A stretch of DNA of 64,000 bases, taken from Albula goreensis. Taxonomy: Eukaryota > Chordata > Actinopteri > Albuliformes > Albulidae. A program made the position numbers and the translations under genes. A model generated the notes under the pieces. The model was not told the DNA's origin, ran no database searches, and worked only from the letters and a program-made list of their open reading frames with translations. The stretch is taken from the NCBI GenBank assembly GCA_022829145.1, contig CM040758.1, positions 27,090,575 through 27,154,574 on the forward strand. Reading direction: 5' to 3'. This document shows, in pieces, positions 57,424-64,000 of this stretch. How positions within the stretch are numbered: position 1 is the stretch's first letter; each line of letters begins with the position of its first letter.

Positions 57424-58552
57424 CTGTGCAGAGAAAAGTTGTCATACTTTGTAACATTAAAATATATCCACTTATTAATTAGTTTCTGTCTTGTGGTACG
57501 ATTATCAGAACAGTGTTCAGTCGGTAGTGACAAACCTGAGCACAAAACAGAGGAGCGAGTATGATAAACTATAATACAATGATGACAACATAATATTTAT
57601 AATGACTAGCTATACTATATTATCACCACCAATGACTGTAATTTTTATATATTTGCAGGCATTGTATGATTTTTTTTTTTTTTTTAATCCCAAAAATTGT
57701 TTGCAGGTGGATCTCTGAAGTATCCATTAGTGCTGCACACTGGTGTAGCCATAGCAACTCTGGCATTGGTAGGGTCCATCTTAGAATCAAGATTCTGGCC
57801 AGTCCCATCAGCCTGGTTTTATAACCCCTTGCTTCTAAATACTTTGTTCTGAGTGTGCGGCCCTTGACTTGGCGACAGTGAAACTTGAACATAGTTTCTT
57901 GCACCTCATAAACACACATTGGAGTTCAACATCTGTAAAGGTTTGTCACATCCGACCATGTTTGTCTACCTTTGAACAAAGCATTGGACTCCCACCTGTT
58001 TGCTTTGTTTACTTTTCATTGGCAAACCAAACCTGCTAGCTTTTCCATGCTAGCATAATTACTGTTTAAGCAGTGTAATCTTTACTGGCTGGTGTAACTC
58101 TACAAAGAATAGGTCACTTCTTGGATTCTTATGTTTTCATATTTACACATTTTATTACATATCTAAGACAGATATATGGTTATTAGTCTGGATATCTTGC
58201 GACCTAAAAAAAGTTGGATATGTATGACTTGTGAAAAAATAGATGCAGTGCAATGACATATCCAGATCTCCTCATCTCCATCTCATACAAACTCAAGCAG
58301 CAGAAGTTAAGCTACAGAACTGATACAATGTTAAGTAACATTACTCAAATCTTTATGACTATTTTAGGTCATTACAAACCATTTATGAGCATCATATATT
58401 TTTTGTAACCTGAGAAAAAGAATCTAATTTTATGACTTTATCCTCTTTGGTGCTGACATGTTGCTTGGTTGGCTCACACTAAAAGCTCTCTGGTTACTGT
58501 GCGGCTCTGGGATGGTCCATAGGTCTTTATGCTTCACAGAGCTTGTGATCAA
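57424..58552. other. Intronic sequence between C2 copies
   Basis: AT-rich, no recognised feature apart from a 14-T run near 57671. Confidence 0.5.
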
Positions 58553-59582
58553 GAGCTAGCTGGCCCTATGTGAAGCTAGCTAACACTATCTGAAGCTAGC
58601 TGGCCCTATGTGAAGCTAGCTAACCCTATCTGAAGCTAGCTGACCCTATCTAAAGCTAGCTAACCCTATTTGAAGCTAGCTGGCCCTGTTTGAAGCTAGC
58701 TGACCCTATTTGAAGCTAGCTGACCCTATGTGAAGCTAGCTAACCCTATCTGAAGCTAGCTGACCCTATCTAAAGCTAGCTAACCCTATTTGAAGCTAGC
58801 TGGCCCTGTTTGAAGCTAGCTGACCCTATTTGAAGCTAGCTGGCCCTATCTGAAGCTAGCTAACCCTATTTGAAGCTAGCTGGCCCTGTTTGAAGCTAGC
58901 TGACCCTATTTGAAGCTAGCTGGCCCTATCTAAAGCTAGCTAACCCTATTTGAAGCTAGCTGACCCTGTTTGAAGCTAGTTAACCCGATTTGAAGCTAGC
59001 TGACCCCATGTGAAGCTAGCTAACCCTATCTAAAGCTAGCTGGCCCTATGTGAAGGTAGCTGACCCTATTTGAAGCCAGCTGGCCCTATGTGAAGCTAGC
59101 TGACCCTATGTGAAGCTAGCTGACCCTATCTGAAGCTAGCTGACCCTGTTTGAAGCTAGCTAACCCGATTTGAAGCTAGCTGACCCCATGTGAAGCTAGC
59201 TAACCCTATCTAAAGCTAGCTGGCCCTATGTGAAGGTAGCTGACCCTATCTGAAGCTAGCTGACCCTTTTTGAAGGTAGCTAACCCTATTTGAAGCTAGC
59301 TGGCCCTATCTGAAGCTAGCTAACCCTATTTGAAGCTAGCTGGCCCTATCTGAAGCTAGCTGACCCTGTTTGAAGCTAGCTAACCCTGTTTGAAGCTAGC
59401 TGACCCTATCTGAAGCTAGCTGACCCTGTTTGAAGCTAGCTGACCCTATTTGAAGCTAGCTGACCCTATGTGACGCTAGCTGGCCCTATCTGAAGCTAGC
59501 TAACCCTATTTGAAGCTAGCTGGCCCTGTTTGAAGCTAGCTAACCCTATTTGAAGCTAGCTGGCCCTATTTGAAGCTAGCTG
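58553..59582. repeat. Minisatellite, strict 20 bp unit, about 51 copies
   Basis: The unit is TGAAGCTAGCTGACCCTATT with variants TAACCC, TGGCCC, CTGTT and CTATG. Period 20 is kept with no indel over about 1 kb. Larger periods are visible: 58621-58720 repeats exactly as 58741-58840 (120 bp), and the group with TAACCCGATT and TGACCCCATG recurs at 180 bp (58961 and 59141). Each unit holds the palindrome GCTAGC. It lies between the two C2 exons of gene 2. Confidence 0.97.
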
Positions 59583-59878
59583 CTCCATGCCAGTTTCTTC
59601 CTGGTTTACAGGATGATTTTGCGATGTAATAGAAACGCTGAAGAGAACGTTTAGATATCTGTTAGTGCAAAAATGTCATATTTTGTAAATCTGGAAAGGA
59701 CAGAGAAATTTTGTTTAATTGTTTATGTGTTTACTTCCATTCATATCCTACATCATTTTCCCAGTGTTAAAACTGCTTTTCTTTATATCTGGCTGTAATA
59801 TTAATCTGATTATTACATACTCTGACAAGAATTCATTTTGTGCCTTTGTGCTGTTTTAGAGGCCTTACAGTGTCTCAC

Positions 59879-60141
59879 CAAAGCAGTACTCTTCAGGTTT
59901 GACTGTGACTGTCTTGTTGATGGCTGGGTTTGCAGCCACACAGCTGTAGGGGGCGCTGTTCTCTTCTATCTCCAGAGGGAGAGACAGGGGGGTGTTGAGA
60001 TCAGGGCTGCTGGTGTTTGACAGTGTCTCCCCTCTCTCTGCCAGGACAGGGTGACCTCTCTCCCGTTCTCCACAGAGCACAGCACACTGCAGGTGAGTTT
60101 CATCTTCTTCCTGCTGGACACTTGAGGTGTGGACACTGGAT
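59879..60141 (-). pseudogene. Receptor gene 2, C2-type Ig domain exon, frameshifted copy
   Basis: The minus-strand exon is 263 bp, one base shorter than its twin at 57160-57423. It starts PVSTPQVSSRKKMKLTCSVL and stays in frame to LSWQREG. A G run, equal to four C on the plus strand near 60030 against five at 57310, then shifts the frame. Past that point the twin's sequence continues in another frame (NTSSPDLNTPLSLPLEIEEN, YSCVAANPAINK). Splice sites are intact. Either this exon is skipped in favour of the twin or the missing base is an assembly error, in which case gene 2 would have two C2 domains. Confidence 0.75.
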
Positions 60142-60394
60142 CTGTGCAGAGACACAAAAGCAAGGAGAGCCTTCAGCACTGGTCAGTACACACTGAGCCC
60201 TGTCTCCACCCTGTGTGTGACAGAGCAGGGTGGATCTTCATAGTTAGCTCACATATGCAGCTAACACCACATGTTTTACACCTTGTTTACACTCCACTTA
60301 AACACATACACATGGTGAGTATCTCTATAGGATACGGAAGCAGTGAATATCTCATTGATGCACTAAGGAGAGTGATCACAGTGCAGATACTTAC

Positions 60395-60703
60395 TGTAAA
60401 CACTCAGCTGGTATATGTAGACTAATTCCTTATGCCTCTCCATATTCTCAACTCTGTACTCTCCAGAATCCTCCATCTTCAGCCCAGTGATGGAGAAGAA
60501 TCCAGTGCTGTTGTCCCACTGCAGTCTGCCACTGACAGTGTCAATATCAACGTAGGCAGTAGCTCTGATCACCCTGGCAGTCTGGCTGCCATTTATGAAG
60601 AGCAGTCCATTCCGTCTCACTACAGCTGGGAAAGTAACAGTCTCTCCCAGAATGCATTTCAGCTCCTTTATCTCAGCAAACTGGGCAAAGGACACACCCA
60701 CAA
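60395..60703 (-). CDS. Receptor gene 2, V-like Ig domain exon
   Basis: The minus-strand exon of 309 bp has acceptor CTATCTCCAG and donor GTAAGTAT, phase 1-1. It encodes VVGVSFAQFAEIKELKCILG, ETVTFPAVVRRNGLLFINGS, GRLQWDNSTGFFSITGLKME, DSGEYRVENMERHKE and YIYQLSVY. Sequons NGS and NST are present. Only one cysteine is seen, so the canonical V disulfide is absent, as in CD2/SLAM V domains. It is fully open and is the best-preserved V exon of the minus-strand genes. The intron that follows (60142-60394) is closely similar to the one after the gene 3 V exon (51692-51959). Confidence 0.9.
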
Positions 60704-61308
60704 CTGGAGATAGAGAAATGACATTGGTTCAGTTCGAGGTATAAACACCATGTCATACAGATAACTGATCCGCTCATTAGCAGGTATGTCAGAGGAATTA
60801 AGCACAGGTGTGGTCGGGTTATAGTGTGTTCTGGTAGTTGCTGTTCATATTGTTCCATTATAAAATGAGTACATATACAATTCTGCTCTAGGATAACTAA
60901 AATAGTATGTGCTAGATTAATTGTGCTGTGCTAGGGTAACTAAATACACACTGAATCTGTGCTTGACTAATTCAAAACACATGCCTTTTCTGTGGTAGGG
61001 TAACTACATACACACTATGAGCCTGCACCAGGATATCTAAATACACACCATCACTTGGTCAGCTCAGTGGCAGTTTTCTCTCACCAATTCTCACACCAGA
61101 ACTACATATCTGAGCAGATTTGTGTCAACAATAAAACCCTTGCAAGTTCATGTCTCGTCTTTGGAATTTAATAACTGAACAATCACAGTGCGACCATGTA
61201 CTATCCATATATCCATATTCTGCCCTAATAATATCTTTTCCCAAAACAGTATTGTTTTATTGTGTGTATATTTTGTGAATAAAACTCAAAAGAGAATAAA
61301 AGTCCTAC
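60704..61308. other. Intron 1 of receptor gene 2
   Basis: No feature recognised apart from an imperfect short repeat of the form GGGTAACTAAATACACAC near 60930-61050. Confidence 0.6.
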
Positions 61309-61351
61309 CACAAAACTCGAGAAGGACCAGAAAGACAGCAGTGTGTCCCAT
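61309..61351 (-). CDS. Receptor gene 2, signal peptide exon
   Basis: The minus-strand exon of 43 bp from ATG to a GTAGGACT donor encodes MGHTAVFLVLLEFC and ends in phase 1. The hydrophobic AVFLVLL core fits a secretion leader. Its length and phase equal those of the gene 3 signal exon. Confidence 0.83.
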
Positions 61352-63104
61352 CTTGCAGCTGTAGAGAGAAACATGAAACAGAGCTAACTTTGCAGATCTG
61401 TTTTTTACAATTTTCCACGCATGCAGACTGTAATGTTGTCACGGACGACCCCTGCGCTCAGAATGGCATTTCTGACATCCCCACGCACGTGATGAGAACT
61501 CAATGCTGCACGGCTTCCCTGTCAGAAAAAGGGGAAAGGGGTTTTTTTCTTCTTTTTTCCCTTTCTCATGTAATTAGTCTGCTTTCTCGTGGCAAAAAGC
61601 AAGTACTGTACTATACTCCTCTTTTATGCAGTCAGTTACAATGATTTTACATTTCATGAACAAGTTTATACTCAGTATGTTTTGAACTGTAATGAAATTA
61701 CTCAAGTCAATTGTTGTAGCTGTTGCATGAACAAAGCATTTGCCAATGAGAAGCCCAGCTTCCTTTGAGCTTCTCTCACTGTATCCCAGTGACTCGGACA
61801 GAATGAAAACCTGCCGCCACAGCAGGCATTAGCCAGAAATATCTCTGGCCTGGATTTACCTTTATGTTGGCTATCAAATACTGAGGGAAAAGTCAATATA
61901 CCTTTGAGGTGATCGTGGCTGTCATTCAGGCAGATGGACACTCAGAAACGCACAGTTCACCCTAGCATTGTCTGTGTGAGCGCTACGCAGCTGTGTGAGT
62001 CTTGGCAGACCAACAGTAGCAGGGGCTGGCCTCCGCTGTGCCACCACCGCACACAGACCTCCACAGTGCTTTGAAACAGCAACACCTACATGATCCTGCC
62101 CTCACAAACCCCTGTCAGCCGCTGCTGCACAGCTATCCAGTGTTATGCACATATTTACATTCAAGAACTTGAATGAGCTTTTGATGCTAACTTGGGTAGT
62201 TAGCCGGCTAACCGGATAAAATTAGCAAGCTGCAGACTGCTTAATGAAATACATGATTCTACAGCTGTCTACCCACCTCTGGCTGATCTGAGCTGCAGTT
62301 CTCATTGAGTTAAGTTTGATTGCTTTTACACGTTTGTAGCACCCCCACACCCCCCACCTGTGTGTGTTTACCTTTTCACTAATCTAGAGTTACTCCACAA
62401 ACACGACAACAACCACTATAGTGGACTTTATTTGTTGTGCACCTTTTTTTTACATTTGCATCCAAATTTGTTTAACAGAAAATTATAATTGACAACAAGA
62501 TGTTAAATAAAAACAATACAATAATTAAGTAAAAGAACATCGGGTCAAAACAAGAAATGAGAGCAACAAGCAGTAAAAACAAAAAAATAACATACAAATT
62601 AGATATAATTAAAACAACTTTCAATATTTAAGCAGGAAAATATAGAGTAATATAATAAAAGAATATGGAGTAATAAAAGCCATTGAAACCAGAAATTATT
62701 TACAAGCATCCTGAATTGCGCCTCCCCAGTTGTAGATCTGTACTCCTATCTGTGACAGCCAAACCCAGCCTCATCTGCAGTTCACCATGTTAAAGTCTTT
62801 TATTATTTTAAATTACACCCCAATTAATCTCCCCTCTGGGTTACAATTATCAAAGACTTCAGCATGTTCTAAAGGTTTTGTACAATTAATTAAAACTCAA
62901 GACCGAATCAATTAAGTGACATGAGCCCCATTCAGAAACCAGACACAAGAAATGTGTCCAAGAAATGTACTAGCTAGAAGGGTACACTGGACAGACTGTA
63001 AGTTTAATGTTTGTAAGGTATGGTTCCTGCAGTGATACCATGGAATCTGGGAAGGGATAAAGAGAAGGGAGCAGTAATCACGAATGAGCAGCTTCTGGCC
63101 ATCC
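61352..63104. other. Upstream of receptor gene 2, no gene recognised
   Basis: Presumably contains the gene 2 promoter near 61360-61650, but I see no decisive motif. Open frames at 61390-61644 and 61702-61941 have no recognisable domain. Confidence 0.5.
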
Positions 63105-63327
63105 AACTCAAACTGAACTGCTCATAGCCCTGTTACTCAAACTGAACTGCTCATAGCCCTGTTTCTCACTCAAACTGAGCTGCTCATAGCCCTGTCACTC
63201 ACTCAAACTGAGCTGCTCATAGCCCTGTCACTCACTCAAACTGAGCTGCTCATAGCCCTGTTACTCACTCAAACTGAGCTGCTCATGGCCCTGTTACTCA
63301 AACTGAGCTGCTCATAGCCCTGTCACT
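63105..63327. repeat. Minisatellite, about 33 bp unit, 6-7 copies
   Basis: The unit contains ACTCAAACTGAGCTGCTCAT and AGCCCTGTCACTC. Some units lack one ACTC step. Confidence 0.9.
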
Positions 63328-63405
63328 TAATACATGGATGGAATAATTATATTGCATCAAAAAGGATTAGAATTGATCCTGACATGTGTCGGTTATCCAT
63401 GAGAT

Positions 63406-63406
<1 letters not shown>

Positions 63407-63470
<64 letters not shown>
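63407..63470. repeat. (GT)n microsatellite
   Basis: About 32 uninterrupted GT dinucleotides. Cysteine/valine open frames through it are artefacts. Confidence 0.98.
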
Positions 63471-63473
<3 letters not shown>

Positions 63474-64000
63474 GGGGTGTGGTCCCATCTCTGTGCTTCT
63501 TTACAGGTCTGTATCTGTCTCCTCATGTCTCCCCCTCCTTTTCTCACTGCTGCAAACAGAAAGGAAAAACTCTTGTAAATCACAGTCAGAAAATGTTCTT
63601 CTGGTGTAAGAACAGTGATGCTGGTGATGTAAGAGTATTAAACAGATGTTTTAGACATGCATACATACACAGATGTTCTACATACACTCAAAGGATGTCA
63701 GCAAATTGTTGTGTAAAAAAAAAAAAAAAAACTTTTCCATTTTAACTTTCTTAAAACTTATCCAGCAATATGGTCTTGAAGCATATGTGTGTGATTGTCT
63801 TGGGTGAATAAATCATTGCATTTTGCAATGACTCAATCAGTAGTTCATAAAAATGTACACAAAACTGCCCCAGAGTCCCAAACTATGGTAATGTATGGCA
63901 GTTTGTTTCTCCATCAGAGTCTGAGAGAAGGAGAACATTATCTTTAAGAAATCCACCTCAGCAAGTAATGAGCAGGATTTTAGGAGAGTAGGATGACAAC
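63471..64000. other. Unassigned end of window
   Basis: No gene recognised; contains an A-run near 63715-63731. Confidence 0.5.

Noticed and set aside
58553..59582. Interstitial telomere sequence, because many units contain CTAACCCTA
   Set aside because: The true telomere hexamer is not repeated; the match is a by-product of the 20-bp unit.
63384..63745. Cys/Val-rich frames around 63.4 kb
   Set aside because: They are translations of a (GT)n microsatellite.

Overview
The window looks like a piece of a ray-finned (teleost) fish genome. Genes are split into short exons with GT-AG introns. The coding content is a small cluster of immunoglobulin-superfamily receptors of the CD2/SLAM type (V-like domain without the usual disulfide, then a C2 domain with four cysteines, a stalk, one transmembrane helix and a short tail). 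Fish-type transposons are present: a Tx1/L1-like LINE and mariner-like MITEs. I cannot name the species. Roughly 30 kb of the 64 kb (my estimate) is minisatellite DNA in about 20 arrays.

Layout. 1-3865: two arrays (about 30 bp and 52 bp units). 4444-30939, plus strand: receptor gene 1. Its V exon (5332-5619) appears again at 9544-9825, on the far side of a 500-N gap. The two sides of the gap are near-copies, so this is probably an unmerged contig overlap. The C2 exon (10569-10823), a 21-bp stalk exon (11182-11202) and TM exon 1 (11355-11459) follow. A 9 kb array of 75-79 bp units then starts exactly at the splice donor of TM exon 1. A second stalk/TM cassette (22472-22703) is followed by a 5 kb array of the same unit. 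Three small tail exons (27852-30819) and a likely terminal exon (from 30919) close the gene. 31785-41470 is mostly arrays and unassigned DNA.

Minus strand, 41728-54164: receptor gene 3. It has a signal exon, a V exon with a frameshift, a C2 exon shortened in frame, a TM exon and a tail exon. A last tail exon, encoding a Tyr-x-Asn motif, is present in three tandem copies; the second copy is followed by the LINE. Minus strand, 56379-61351: receptor gene 2. It has a signal exon, a V exon, a frameshifted C2 exon, a 20-bp-unit array, an intact C2 exon and a TM exon that stops just after the membrane.

How they fit. All exon junctions I could place in the extracellular and TM parts are phase 1, so exons can be added, lost or duplicated without breaking frame, and the cluster shows all three. 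The most unusual feature is the gene 1 intron array. Every full unit carries a consensus-like splice donor, a branch-point-like CTAAT, a pyrimidine tract with an AG, and a stop-free 30-nt phase-1 segment. The array could therefore act as a field of more than a hundred potential micro-exons or decoy splice sites. This reading is a hypothesis from sequence only.
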